Positions 34,227 to 43,495 are shown, counted from the stretch's first letter. The stretch: DNA of 64,000 bases from CAZUYC01 sp964624475 (GCA_964624475.1 CAZUYC010000123.1:1-64000); one strand, 5' to 3'. Notes: generated from the letters alone by a model not told the origin. Numbers and translations: made by a program.

Positions 34227-35099
34227 ATGCGCACGATGCGGTGTCGGGCGGCGGCTTGTCTCGCTGTGGCGCTGGCTTGCGCCGCAGGGCCGTCCGGCGC
34301 CGACGAGGCCGGAGACGAGCCCGTCGCGTCCCCCGAGGGGCAGCCGCAGCACCCGGGGCCGGATCCCCTCTTCAAGGATCCCGAGCCGGCGGAGTACGAG
34401 CCGGCCGCGCCGGTCCCGGATCCCCTCGAACCCGTCAACCGCGCCTCTTTCGGCTTCAACCGCAAGCTCGACGAATGGTTCTGGTCGCCCCTCACCCGCG
34501 CCTACCGCTTCGTCACCCCCGAGCCCGCGCGCCGCGGCATCCGCCGCGCGTTCCGGAATCTGAACACGCCGATCTTCTTCGTGAACAACCTGCTCCAGCT
34601 GCGCCTGCGCGACGCAGGCGAGACTCTCGGGGCGTTCGCATTGAACTCGACCCTCGGCATCCTCGGCGTGCTCGAGCCGAGCAAGGAGGCCGGCTGGGAG
34701 GCGCGCACCGCCGACTTCGGGCAGACGCTCGGTCTCGTGGGCGTCGGGAGCGGACCCTACGTGGTGGTGCCGATCCTGGGGCCGACCACGGTGCGCGACG
34801 GCGTCGGCAGCGCGGTCGACCGTTTCTTCCAGCCGCTCAGTTACGTGATCCCGATCGTGCCGATCCAGCTCTTGTGGGGAGGCGGCGCCGGGCTCTCGCT
34901 GCGCGAGGAGTCGTCCGACCAGCTCGAGGCGCTCGAGAAGTCCTCCGTCGACTTCTACGCCGTGATGCGGAGCGCCTATCTGCAGAACCGGGAGAAGGAG
35001 GTCGAGGAAGCGCGCAGCCGACGCAACGCCGGCCTCGCCGCCATCGTGCCGGAATCCTGGCGCTGCGGGGAGCGTGCGGAGCGAGCGCCTCAGGACTGA
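34227..35099 (+). CDS. mlaA: MlaA (VacJ) family outer-membrane lipid-asymmetry protein
   Basis: 290 aa. The signal region is MRCRAAACLAVALACAAG; a lipobox-like cysteine lies within it. A Pro-rich spacer leads to DPLEPVNRASFGFNRKLD, the MlaA signature, then RRAFRNLNTPIFFVNNLLQL and VGSGPYVVVPILGPTTVRD. MlaA sits in the outer membrane and removes mislocalised phospholipids, passing them to periplasmic MlaC. The mlaC-like gene follows on the opposite strand, overlapping at the stop by ten bases. No MlaFEDB ABC genes are in the window. Confidence 0.94.
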   Translation: MRTMRCRAAACLAVALACAAGPSGADEAGDEPVASPEGQPQHPGPDPLFKDPEPAEYEPAAPVPDPLEPVNRASFGFNRKLDEWFWSPLTRAYRFVTPEPARRGIRRAFRNLNTPIFFVNNLLQLRLRDAGETLGAFALNSTLGILGVLEPSKEAGWEARTADFGQTLGLVGVGSGPYVVVPILGPTTVRDGVGSAVDRFFQPLSYVIPIVPIQLLWGGGAGLSLREESSDQLEALEKSSVDFYAVMRSAYLQNREKEVEEARSRRNAGLAAIVPESWRCGERAERAPQD

Positions 35100-35773
35100 G
35101 TCGCCTTCGGTCCCGCGAGGTCGTGGATCTTCTCGTCGAGCCTCACGAGGAGCGCCTGGAAGCCCTCGCGCTGGATCAACGTCGAGTACTCCGAACGGCG
35201 CAGCGCGAGCTCGCTCACCGTCCCGTTCAGGTAGATGTCGACGATGCGGAAGGAGCCATCGACCGGGCGGAGCCGGTAGTCGAGCGCGACGCCCTCGTCG
35301 TCGGGCTCGTCGAGGTGCGTGCGCACCAGCACCGTGCCGTGCGTCGAAGGCTCGACGCCGAGGGTGCGGAAGGACTGCCCGGAGAAGCCGTCGAAGCGGC
35401 CCGCGAAGTTCGCGACGGTGAAGCGCGAGAAGGTCTCGACCAGCGCCTGCTGGTTCTGCTCGCTCGCGGCCTTCCAGTGCCGTCCCACCGACTTCTCGGC
35501 CATGAACGGAAGATCGAAGAGGTCGTGGATCACGGGCGAGAGGCGCTGGTAGCGGCCCTCGTAGCCGAGCGAAGTCGCGTCCCGCATCACGCCGAGGAGC
35601 GCCTCGTGCAGGCGTTCGACCACGCGCCCCGCGGCGTCGTCGGAGACGACCGGCGCGGTCGCGGCGGCCGTGGCGGCCGCGGGCTCGGCGGCCGCCGGCT
35701 CGGCGGGCGCGCGCGAAGGGAGCAGGAACGCCACGGCGGCGAGGAGCAGGGCGGGGCTCCGATGCTGGGGCAC
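35090..35773 (-). CDS. mlaC: MlaC-family periplasmic phospholipid-binding protein
   Basis: 227 aa from a GTG giving a signal peptide (MPQHRSPALLLAAVAFLLPS, then RAPA). After an Ala/Pro-rich linker, the MlaC (Tol-Tgas2) features are MRDATSLGYEGRYQRLSPVI, HDLFDLPFMAEKSVGRHW and FRIVDIYLNGTVSELALRR. It ferries phospholipids across the periplasm between MlaA and the inner membrane complex. Tail-to-tail with mlaA, so the two partners come from separate promoters, unlike the usual mla operon. Confidence 0.92.
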   Translation of the reverse strand: MPQHRSPALLLAAVAFLLPSRAPAEPAAAEPAAATAAATAPVVSDDAAGRVVERLHEALLGVMRDATSLGYEGRYQRLSPVIHDLFDLPFMAEKSVGRHWKAASEQNQQALVETFSRFTVANFAGRFDGFSGQSFRTLGVEPSTHGTVLVRTHLDEPDDEGVALDYRLRPVDGSFRIVDIYLNGTVSELALRRSEYSTLIQREGFQALLVRLDEKIHDLAGPKATQS

Positions 35774-35944
35774 GCTGGTTCTCTCCGCGGCGCGATGGCC
35801 AGGCTCGGCCGGGGCGCCGGAACGAAGGCCAAAGTCTAGCACCCATCGGACGGCGTCGCGGGCGGCTTGATTCGGGCCCCTGCGGGGAGATCGGCGTCGG
35901 GAAGGCAGGCGCCCGGCGCTGGCACCTCCCGGCACCGGCCGGCG

Positions 35945-36808
35945 CTACTCCGTCAGCACGAAGGCCGCGACGGCGTCGCGGAAGGCGTCGGGGTTGTCGG
36001 TCATCACCGAGTGGCCGGCGCGCGGAACGACGGCCAGCCGGCCCTTCGCGAGGACCTCGTCGACCATGCGGTCGGCGGTCTCCGCCGAGAAGACGTCGGA
36101 CGCCGCGCCGCGCACGACGAGCGTCGGGCACGGCAGGCGGCGCAGCGCCTCCCACTGCGCCTGCGACATCTGCCGCTCGCGCTCCGCCGCGTCTTCGGGC
36201 GAGCCGGCGAAGCCCGCGCCGCGCAGCGCGGGGTCCATCTTCAGCACGAATCGCCCGTCCTCGCGCTGGCGCACTCCGTGGCGGGCCATGCGCAGGAGCG
36301 CCTGCGGCTGCGCGGCCGGATAGTGCAGCGAGAGCAGGCGCCCGTACTCCTCGACGCTCGCGAAGACGGGCTCCTGGCTCGACTCGACCTCCGTGCGGAT
36401 GCGCAGCACGCCGCGGGCGTCGAGCTCGGGGCCGATGTCGACGAGCACGAGCCCCGCCATGCGCTGCGGGTGACGTCCCGCGAAGAGCGTCGCGATCCGC
36501 CCGCCGAGCGAGTGGCCCACGATCACGAGGCGCTCGATGCCGAGGGCTGCGCTGGCGCGCTCGACGTCCTCGACCATCGTCTCGTGGTCGTAGCGCCGCT
36601 CGGCATCCCAGGCCGAGTCGCCGTGGCCGCGGTGGTCGAGGGCGAGCGTGCGGTAGTAGGGCGCGACCGCCGGCGCGAAGTCCTCCCAGATGTGAGCTTC
36701 GTTGCCGAAGCCGTGCAGGCAGAGGAGCGGCACGCCGTGCTCGCTCCACTCGAGCAGGTGGAGGTCGAGGCCGGAGAAGCCGGGAACGCGTCGCGAGCGG
36801 GGCAGCAT
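35945..36808 (-). CDS. Alpha/beta hydrolase
   Basis: 287 aa. Motifs are LLCLHGFGNEAHIWED, LALDHRGHGDSAWD, the nucleophile elbow IVGHSLGGRIATL with the catalytic Ser, and VPRAGHSVMTDNP with the catalytic His. It resembles esterase/epoxide-hydrolase-type enzymes. No secretion signal. The start MLPRSRRVPGF is the first ATG near the fold; the frame stays open upstream without similarity. It is divergent from the M20 peptidase gene, with 68 bases between start codons that hold a short imperfect direct repeat CTAGCCGATGC. Confidence 0.87.
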   Translation of the reverse strand: MLPRSRRVPGFSGLDLHLLEWSEHGVPLLCLHGFGNEAHIWEDFAPAVAPYYRTLALDHRGHGDSAWDAERRYDHETMVEDVERASAALGIERLVIVGHSLGGRIATLFAGRHPQRMAGLVLVDIGPELDARGVLRIRTEVESSQEPVFASVEEYGRLLSLHYPAAQPQALLRMARHGVRQREDGRFVLKMDPALRGAGFAGSPEDAAERERQMSQAQWEALRRLPCPTLVVRGAASDVFSAETADRMVDEVLAKGRLAVVPRAGHSVMTDNPDAFRDAVAAFVLTE

Positions 36809-36876
36809 GGCCGCCGGCAATCCTAGCCGATGCCCGATGCTTCCTAGCCGATGCGCGATGCTAGCCTCGAACCCCC

Positions 36877-38277
36877 GTGGTGGCTCCCCGAAGGGTGATC
36901 GAGGCGGTCGAGCGGCGTTTCGACCGGACGCTCGGCGACCTCGTCGCCCTGGCGAGGATCCCGGGTGTCTCGGCGCCGGGCTTCGACCCCGCCGAGCTCG
37001 TGCGCTCGGCCGACGCGGTGGCGGAGCTCTTGCGCGACGTCGGCCTCGAAGGGGTCGAGGTGTTGCGGCTCCCGGGCGCGCACCCGTACGTCGTAGGCCA
37101 ACACTGCCACGCCGGTCCGGAGGCACCGACTGCGCTCGTCTACGCGCATCACGACGTGCAGCCGCCGGGCCGCGAGGCGTGCTGGACGACACCGGCCTTC
37201 GAGCCGACGCTGCGCCCCGACGGCCGCCTCTACGGCCGCGGCGTCGTCGACGACAAGGCCGGGATCCTGCTCCACGCCGCGGCGCTCCGCGCCTGGCTCG
37301 AGGCCGAGGGGCGCCTCCCGATCAACGTGAAGATGATCGTCGAGGGCGAGGAGGAGATCGGCTCCGGCCACCTCGCGGAGTTCCTGCGCGCGCACCGCGA
37401 GCGTCTGGCGGCGGAGGTGCTCGTGCTCTCGGACACGCAGAACCTCGCGACGGGCGTGCCGTCGCTCACCACGAGCCTGCGCGGGATCGTGAACATCGAC
37501 GTCCGGCTCCGCGCGCTCGACCACCCGATCCACAGCGGGATGTGGGGAGGTCCGGTTCCGGACGCCGCGACCGCGCTCGCGAAGCTCCTCGCGCGGCTCG
37601 TCGACGCGGCCGGCGCGCCGGCCGTGCCGGGGCTCGCGGACGACGTCCCGGCGCTCGCCGCGGAGGATCGCGCGCGGCTCGCGGCGCTCCCCTTCGACGA
37701 GGCGCGCTTCCGCGCCGAGGCGGGGATGCTCCCGGGGCTCGCCCTCGCAGGAGATGGACGCTTCTCGGTGTACGAGCGGCTGTGGTTCCGCCCCGCGATC
37801 GCCGTGTTGGCGCTCGAGGCGATCCCGCTCGCACAGGCATCGAACCAGCTCGTCGCGGAGGCGGCGGCCCGTGTCGGCGTGCGCGTCGCGCCCGGCCAGG
37901 ATGCGGATCGCGTGGCGCGCCGCGTCGTCGACTTCCTGACGGGCGATCCGCCGCTCGGGACCGAGGTCGTGGCCACGCCGATCGCCGTCGTGCCCGGATG
38001 GCGCACGCGCCCGCAGGGCCCGGCCTTCGCGGCGGCGCGCCGCGCGCTGGCCGCGGGCTTCGGGCGCGACCCCGTCGAGATCGGCTGCGGCGGCACGATC
38101 CCCTTCGTCGGGCCCTTCGCCGAGGTGATGGGCGGAATCCCGGTGCTGCTGCTCGGCCTCGAGGACCCGCCCTGCAACGCGCACGGCGAGAACGAAAGCC
38201 TCGATCTCGCCGACTTCCGCTCCGCCGCGCGCGCCTCCGCGCACCTGCTCGCCGAGCTCTCCGCCGCGCGCGCCTGA
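36877..38277 (+). CDS. M20-family metallopeptidase
   Basis: 466 aa. Zinc ligands are in VYAHHDVQPPG (His, with the following Asp assisting) and GRGVVDDKAGIL (bridging Asp). The catalytic base is in IVEGEEEIGSGH, and the final His ligand is in NAHGENESLDL. It belongs to the dipeptidase/acetylornithine-deacetylase group with a lid domain at about 195-330. The substrate is probably a dipeptide or N-acyl amino acid. GTG start; the box TAGCCT ten bases upstream and no ribosome site point to a leaderless message. Aconitase follows 32 bases downstream. Confidence 0.92.
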   Translation: MVAPRRVIEAVERRFDRTLGDLVALARIPGVSAPGFDPAELVRSADAVAELLRDVGLEGVEVLRLPGAHPYVVGQHCHAGPEAPTALVYAHHDVQPPGREACWTTPAFEPTLRPDGRLYGRGVVDDKAGILLHAAALRAWLEAEGRLPINVKMIVEGEEEIGSGHLAEFLRAHRERLAAEVLVLSDTQNLATGVPSLTTSLRGIVNIDVRLRALDHPIHSGMWGGPVPDAATALAKLLARLVDAAGAPAVPGLADDVPALAAEDRARLAALPFDEARFRAEAGMLPGLALAGDGRFSVYERLWFRPAIAVLALEAIPLAQASNQLVAEAAARVGVRVAPGQDADRVARRVVDFLTGDPPLGTEVVATPIAVVPGWRTRPQGPAFAAARRALAAGFGRDPVEIGCGGTIPFVGPFAEVMGGIPVLLLGLEDPPCNAHGENESLDLADFRSAARASAHLLAELSAARA

Positions 38278-38309
38278 ACCTGCTACGTTCGCGACACCGG
38301 GAGGAGGGC

Positions 38310-40634
38310 ATGCCGGCCATCGAGACGACACCGGGCCTGGTGCGCGGCGTCTACGCGACGCTCGCGCGCAACGTGGCGACGATCCGGCGCCGCTTCGGGC
38401 GCGCGCTCACCGGTGCGGAGAAGATCTTCCTCGGGCACCTCGCGGACGCGGAGCGCGCGGAGCTCGAGCCGGGTGCTAGCTACCTCGAGACGCGCCCCGA
38501 CCGCGTCGCGATGCAGGACGCGACGGCGCAGATGGCGCTGCTCCAGTTCATGCTCGCGGGACGCGACGAGACCGCCGTCCCCACCACCGTCCACTGCGAC
38601 CACCTGATCCAGGCGCGCGTCGGCGCCGGCCCCGATCTGGCCGCGGCCGGCCAGCAGAACCGCGAGGTCTACGAGTTCCTGCGCTCGGCCTCGGCGCGCT
38701 ACGGGATCGGCTTCTGGGGGCCGGGAGCCGGGATCATCCACCAGGTGGTGCTCGAGCAGTACGCCTTCCCGGGCGGAATGATGATCGGCACCGACTCGCA
38801 CACGCCGAACGCGGGCGGGCTCGGCATGTTTGCCTGCGGCGTGGGCGGCGCCGATGCCGTCGACGTGATGGCGGGCTTCTCCTGGGAGGTGCTCCAGCCG
38901 AAGCTCGTCGGCGTCCGGCTCGCCGGCGCGCTCTCGGGGTGGACCGCGCCGAAGGACGTGATCCTCAAGGTGTGCGAGCTCCTCACGGTGAAGGGCGGCA
39001 CGAACCGCGTGATCGAGTACTTCGGTCCGGGAGCGCGCGCGATCTCCTGCACCGGGAAGGCGACCATCACGAACATGGGCGCCGAGCTCGGCGCCACGAC
39101 CTCGATCTTCCCGTACGACGAGCGCATGGCCGTCTACCTGAAGGGCACCGGCCGCGAGGAGCTCGCCGACCTCGCCACCGCCCACGCCGAGCTGCTGTGC
39201 GCCGACCCCGAGGTCGAGCGCCACCCCGAGCGCTTCTTCGACGAGGTGATCGAGATCGACCTCTCAGGCCTCGAGCCCCACATCGTCGGGCCCCACACGC
39301 CGGACCTCGCGCGGCCCGTCTCGCGCATGGCGGCGGACGTCGCCGAGCAGCGCTACCCCGACCGGCTCTCCGCGGCGCTGATCGGGAGCTGCACCAACTC
39401 CTCCTACGAGGACCTGGAGCGCGCGGCCGACGTGGCGCGCCAGGCGCGCGCGCACGGCCTGCGGGCCAGAACCGTGCTCCTTGCGACGCCGGGATCCGAA
39501 CAGATCCATCGCACGATCCGGCGCGACGGCCAGCTCGCCGACCTCGAGGCGATCGGCGCGACCGTGCTCGCCAACGCCTGCGGGCCGTGCATCGGACAGT
39601 GGAAGCGCGACGACGTGCCCTCCGGCGAAGAGAACTCGATCCTGACCTCCTACAACCGAAACTTCCGCAGTCGTAACGACGGCTCCGCCTCGACCCAGGC
39701 CTTCATCGGGAGCCCCGAGATCGTCGTCGCCTACGCGCTCGCGGGCAGGCTCTCCTTCGATCCGCTGCGCGACGAGCTCGAGGGCGAGGGCGGCGTGCGC
39801 TTCCGGCTCCGGCCTCCGGCTCCGGCCCCCGAGGTGCCCCGCCAGGGCTTCGTCCGAAGCCACGAGGGTTACGTGCCGCCGCCGGCCGATCGGCACGGCG
39901 TCGCCGTGGAGGTGGATCCGGGGAGCGAGCGGCTCCAGCTGCTGCAGCCCTTCCCCGCCTGGGAAGGGCGCGATTTCGAGCAGGTGCCGCTGCTCCTCAA
40001 GGCCAAGGGAAAGTGCACGACGGACCACATCTCGCCCGCGGGGCCCTGGCTGCGCTACCGCGGCCACCTCGAGCGCATCAGCGACAACCTGTTCACGGGT
40101 GCCACGAACGCCTTCACGGGCGCCACCGGCAAGGGCCTGGATCAGCTCTCCGGCGAGTCCGGCGCCCCGTTCGCCGCCATCGCCCGCCACTACGAGGCCG
40201 AGGGACTGCGCTGGGTCGTGGTCGGCGACGAGAACTACGGCGAGGGCTCGAGCCGCGAGCACGCGGCCATGTCGCCGCGGCTGCTCGGCTGCGCGGCGGT
40301 GCTGGTCCGGAGCTTCGCGCGCATCCACGAGTCGAACCTGAAGAAGCAGGGCGTGCTCCCGCTCACCTTCGCCGATCCGGCCGACTACGAGAGGGTGGGC
40401 GAGACCGACCGGGTGAGCATCACGGGCCTCGGGCGGCTCGCCCCCGGAAGCGCGATCGGCGTGGTCCTGCACCACGCCGACGGTAGCCGCGACGAAGTTC
40501 GCGCGAGCCACACGCTCAACGACGAGCAGATCCGCTGGTTCCGCGCCGGCTCGGCGCTGAACTTGTCGCGCGATCAGGGTGCCTCGCCCGGTAGGTCGCG
40601 CCGCTTCCTGGCCGGATCGAGCAGCGCGATCTGA
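38310..40634 (+). CDS. Aconitate hydratase, mitochondrial type
   Basis: 774 aa. The [4Fe-4S] cysteines are Cys361 (GSCTNSS), Cys424 and Cys427 (NACGPCIG). Other motifs are HCDHLIQA, GTDSHTPNAGGLG and the swivel-domain GDENYGEGSSREHAA. The length and order match the eukaryotic mitochondrial/ bacterial AcnA-like group, not AcnB. It interconverts citrate and isocitrate in the TCA cycle. The family normally ends near SALNL; here about 20 extra residues (SRDQGASPGRSRRFLAG...) run on into the convergent gene, a 61-base overlap. The ATG has GGAGG four bases upstream. Confidence 0.95.
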   Translation: MPAIETTPGLVRGVYATLARNVATIRRRFGRALTGAEKIFLGHLADAERAELEPGASYLETRPDRVAMQDATAQMALLQFMLAGRDETAVPTTVHCDHLIQARVGAGPDLAAAGQQNREVYEFLRSASARYGIGFWGPGAGIIHQVVLEQYAFPGGMMIGTDSHTPNAGGLGMFACGVGGADAVDVMAGFSWEVLQPKLVGVRLAGALSGWTAPKDVILKVCELLTVKGGTNRVIEYFGPGARAISCTGKATITNMGAELGATTSIFPYDERMAVYLKGTGREELADLATAHAELLCADPEVERHPERFFDEVIEIDLSGLEPHIVGPHTPDLARPVSRMAADVAEQRYPDRLSAALIGSCTNSSYEDLERAADVARQARAHGLRARTVLLATPGSEQIHRTIRRDGQLADLEAIGATVLANACGPCIGQWKRDDVPSGEENSILTSYNRNFRSRNDGSASTQAFIGSPEIVVAYALAGRLSFDPLRDELEGEGGVRFRLRPPAPAPEVPRQGFVRSHEGYVPPPADRHGVAVEVDPGSERLQLLQPFPAWEGRDFEQVPLLLKAKGKCTTDHISPAGPWLRYRGHLERISDNLFTGATNAFTGATGKGLDQLSGESGAPFAAIARHYEAEGLRWVVVGDENYGEGSSREHAAMSPRLLGCAAVLVRSFARIHESNLKKQGVLPLTFADPADYERVGETDRVSITGLGRLAPGSAIGVVLHHADGSRDEVRASHTLNDEQIRWFRAGSALNLSRDQGASPGRSRRFLAGSSSAI

Positions 40635-41518
40635 CCGATCTCGCGGGAGCGGCAGCGCACCGGCGTGGTCTCCCATTCGAGCGGGTCCGCGCACTCGGCG
40701 AGGACGGCGTCGCGCGAGCGGCCGAGCGCGCGCTCCTCGGCGATCCCGAGCCGGCGCTCGGCGGTGGGGTTGAGCTGCACCACCACACCGCGGCGGTCGG
40801 TGAGCACGATCGGGATCGGCATCTGCGTCACGAGCTCCGCGTGGCTCACGGGGAGCGTCTGGAGCAGGCCGCCGCTGAAGAGCACCTGGCGCAGCGCGAT
40901 CAGGGCCACGCAGAAGAGGATCGGCGCGGGGGGATGCGGCCAGCTCAGCCCGTTCACGACGTAGACCGCGTTTCCCGCCAGCGGAACGAGCGCCGCGAAG
41001 CCCACCGCGAGCTGGCGCCGCCAGCTCTCCGGATGCGAGTCGCGCAGGGCCGAGAAGATCATCACCGTGGAGCCGCCGGTCACGAGCAGGTAGGAGTAGC
41101 CCATCGAGACCCACCAGAGCGCGCCGTAGCGGTCATTGCCGCCCACGATGGTGGTGAGGTAGAGGGAGCTCCATCCGCCGGCGAAGAGCAGGCAGAAGAG
41201 GATCGCCTGGGGCAGGAGCAGCCCGAGCGGGAACCAAGGGGCGCGCCGAGCCAGGTCGAGGCGGGCCGCATGGGCGGCAAAGCCCGCCCAGAGCGGCGGG
41301 AGGGTCAGGACCCCCAGGTACTTGATGCGGTCGCCGATCCACTCGTCGGCGAGCTGCCGCTGGTCCACCAGCTCGCCGGTGCACCAGACCATCGCCGAGA
41401 GGCAGAGGGCTCCGAAGGTCGCGCGGCCGGGCGTGGAGCGATCGGCCTGGCTCACGCCCAGGCAGAGCCAGAGCGCGAGGGCGATGTTGAGCTCGAGCGC
41501 GACCTCGAACAGGGTCAT
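40574..41518 (-). CDS. 7TM membrane sensor with a PAS domain and no kinase
   Basis: 314 aa. About seven hydrophobic segments fill residues 1-215 (LNIALALWLCLGV, LTLPPLWAGFAAHAA, FPLGLLLPQAILFCLLFAGG, YSYLLVTGGSTVMIFSAL), like the histidine-kinase N-terminal 7TM region. A PAS domain follows (MPIPIVLTDRRGVVVQLNPT, then RLGIAEERALG). The protein ends there, so there is no HisKA, ATPase or GGDEF module. It might be a truncated kinase or signal through a partner. The ATG with GGGGAG nine bases away is preferred to one at 41545. The end overlaps aconitase. Confidence 0.78.
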   Translation of the reverse strand: MTLFEVALELNIALALWLCLGVSQADRSTPGRATFGALCLSAMVWCTGELVDQRQLADEWIGDRIKYLGVLTLPPLWAGFAAHAARLDLARRAPWFPLGLLLPQAILFCLLFAGGWSSLYLTTIVGGNDRYGALWWVSMGYSYLLVTGGSTVMIFSALRDSHPESWRRQLAVGFAALVPLAGNAVYVVNGLSWPHPPAPILFCVALIALRQVLFSGGLLQTLPVSHAELVTQMPIPIVLTDRRGVVVQLNPTAERRLGIAEERALGRSRDAVLAECADPLEWETTPVRCRSREIGQIALLDPARKRRDLPGEAP

Positions 41519-41598
41519 CGGCGAGGGCTCCCCGGGGGCCAGCATCGACCGGACGCGACCCTCGATTGAGGGCGGCCCGCGTGTACCATGCGCGGGCC

Positions 41599-42528
41599 GT
41601 GCCGCGTCGCACCCTCCTGATCGTGAACCCCGAGAGCCGCAACGGAGCCACCGGGCGGCGCGCGGAGTCCCTCGTCCGCCGGCTGCGGGAGGCCCTCGGT
41701 CCGCTCGAGGTGGAGCGCACGCGCGGCCCGCGCGACGCGGAGCGGATCGCCCGCGAGGCCGTCCGGGCGGGGTGCGACCGGCTGCTCGTCGCGGGCGGCG
41801 ACGGAACGCTCTCCGAAGTGGCGACGGGGCTCCTCGAGGCCGGCCTCGGCGGATACGCCACGATCGGCGCGCTCCCGCTCGGCACGGGCGGCGACTTCCT
41901 GCGGACCCTCGGCGTGCCGCGCGAGCTCGGCCGCGCCATCGACTGCCTGCGCGAGGGGAAGCCGCGGCCGCTCGACGCCGGCCGCGCCAGCTTCGTCGAT
42001 GCGGCCGGGCGACCCGTGCGCGCGCACTTCGTGAACGTCGCCAGCTTCGGCGTGAGCGGCCGCGTCGTCGAGCTCGTGAACCAGAGCCGCAAGCCCCTCG
42101 GCGGGCGGGCGGCCTTCCTGCTGGGAGCGTTGCGGGCGATCGCTCGCCATCGCTCGCAGCCGGTCAGGATCCGCGTCGACGGCGCGCTGGTGCACGAGGG
42201 GCCGCTCGTGCTCGCCGCGGCGGCGAATGGGCGCTTCTTCGGCGCCGGCATGTGCATAGCCCCCGAGGCGCGCACCGACGACGGCCTCTTCGACCTGGTC
42301 GCGGTCGGGGCCCTCGGCAGGGCGCAGCTCCTGCGCAAGCTCCCGCTCATCTACCGCGGCGCTCACCTCGGCGACGCGGCGGTGCACGCATGGCAGGCGC
42401 GCCTCGTGGAGGCCGAGGCGCTGGGCGCGCCCGTTCCCGTCGAGCTCGACGGCGAGCCGCTGGGGCGCCTGCCCGCGCGCTTCGAGGCGCTGCCGGCCGC
42501 ACTCATGCTGATCGGCCCCCCGACGTGA
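41599..42528 (+). CDS. Diacylglycerol/sphingosine kinase family lipid kinase
   Basis: 309 aa. It opens RTLLIVNPESRNGATGRRAE, followed by the ATP/lipid-kinase signature LLVAGGDGTLSEVATGL and ALPLGTGGDFLRTLG. The C-terminal beta-domain ends PVPVELDGEPLGRLPARFEA. It belongs to the bacterial YegS/DgkB group, which phosphorylates diacylglycerol or related lipids at the membrane. GTG start; TACCAT ends nine bases upstream. Its stop overlaps the queuosine-salvage GTG by four bases. With the oxoamine synthase at 33 kb, a sphingoid-base substrate is conceivable. Confidence 0.9.
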   Translation: MPRRTLLIVNPESRNGATGRRAESLVRRLREALGPLEVERTRGPRDAERIAREAVRAGCDRLLVAGGDGTLSEVATGLLEAGLGGYATIGALPLGTGGDFLRTLGVPRELGRAIDCLREGKPRPLDAGRASFVDAAGRPVRAHFVNVASFGVSGRVVELVNQSRKPLGGRAAFLLGALRAIARHRSQPVRIRVDGALVHEGPLVLAAAANGRFFGAGMCIAPEARTDDGLFDLVAVGALGRAQLLRKLPLIYRGAHLGDAAVHAWQARLVEAEALGAPVPVELDGEPLGRLPARFEALPAALMLIGPPT

Positions 42529-43490
42529 ACCGCGGGGTGCTCGACCAGATCCGCGAAGCCACCGCCCTGGTGAGCCGGCGCGCGCGCAGCGTCCGCATCG
42601 ACGGCGCGCGCCTGCCCGCGCTCGCCGCCGAGTTCGCGCGCACGCCACCGGTCCCCTCGCACCTCGATCCCGCGCACCAGGACCTCGGCTCCGCGGAGGC
42701 GACGCTCGCCTACGTGATCACGCTCGACGCGATCAACTTCGGCTCGGGCTTCTTCCCGTACCTCGCGAAGCGGCCGGGCCTCTCGGGCTACTTCACGCTG
42801 GCGACCGGGCTGCGCGAGCGCTTCGAGCGCAAGGGGCCGTGGAGCGCGCAGGAGCTGCGCGGCCTGTGCGCGGCCGAATGCGCGGAGACCTTCGCTCAGG
42901 ACCTGCGCGTGCCGGAGGCGGCGGAGCTGATGGGGCTCTTCGCCCGCGCGCTCGCCGACCTCGGGGACTTCCTCGCCAGCGGCTACGCCGGTCGCTTCGC
43001 GGGTCCGCTGGAGGAGGCCGGGGGTTCGGCGGAGCGGCTCGTCCCGATCCTGGCCCGCATGCCCTTCTACCGCGACGTGGCCCGCTACGAGGAGCTCTCC
43101 GTCCCCTTCTACAAGCGGGCCCAGCTCACCGCCGCGGACCTCGCCGCCGCCTTCCGCGGCGAGGGCCCCGGCCGCTTCCACGACCTCGATCGGCTCACGC
43201 TCTTCGCGGACAACCTGGTCCCGCACGTGCTGCGGCGGGAGGGCGTGCTCGTGTACGCGGAGTCGCTGGCGCGGAGCATCGACGCGCAGGAGCCGATCGC
43301 CTCCGGCTCGCGCGAGGAGGTGGAGATCCGCGCGTGCGCCGTGCACGCCGTCGAGCGCTGCGTCGAGGAGATCGCGCGCCGCGGCGGCGAGGCGACGGCG
43401 CAGGCCCTCGACCAGGCGCTCTGGAACCGCGGCCAGGGCCAAGAGTTCAAGGCCCATCCGCGCCACCGCACGCGCTCGGTGTACTACTGA
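42525..43490 (+). CDS. Queuosine salvage protein (queuosine nucleoside glycohydrolase family, DUF2419)
   Basis: 321 aa. TLAYVITLDAINFGSGFFPY is the family hallmark and carries the catalytic Asp. PFYKRAQLTAADLAAAF and FADNLVPHVLRREGVL also match. Homologues (human C9orf64/QNG1) release queuine from queuosine 5'-monophosphate so it can be used by tRNA-guanine transglycosylase. Bacteria that carry this gene scavenge queuine. GTG start overlapping the lipid kinase stop by four bases, so it is translationally coupled to an unrelated function. No queuine transporter is adjacent, although a half-size permease follows six bases later. Confidence 0.9.
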   Translation: MNRGVLDQIREATALVSRRARSVRIDGARLPALAAEFARTPPVPSHLDPAHQDLGSAEATLAYVITLDAINFGSGFFPYLAKRPGLSGYFTLATGLRERFERKGPWSAQELRGLCAAECAETFAQDLRVPEAAELMGLFARALADLGDFLASGYAGRFAGPLEEAGGSAERLVPILARMPFYRDVARYEELSVPFYKRAQLTAADLAAAFRGEGPGRFHDLDRLTLFADNLVPHVLRREGVLVYAESLARSIDAQEPIASGSREEVEIRACAVHAVERCVEEIARRGGEATAQALDQALWNRGQGQEFKAHPRHRTRSVYY

Positions 43491-43495
43491 CCTGC

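Noticed and set aside
40574..41545. Complete histidine kinase
   Set aside because: There is a 7TM region and a PAS domain but no HisKA or HATPase motif, and the next gene is aconitase on the other strand.
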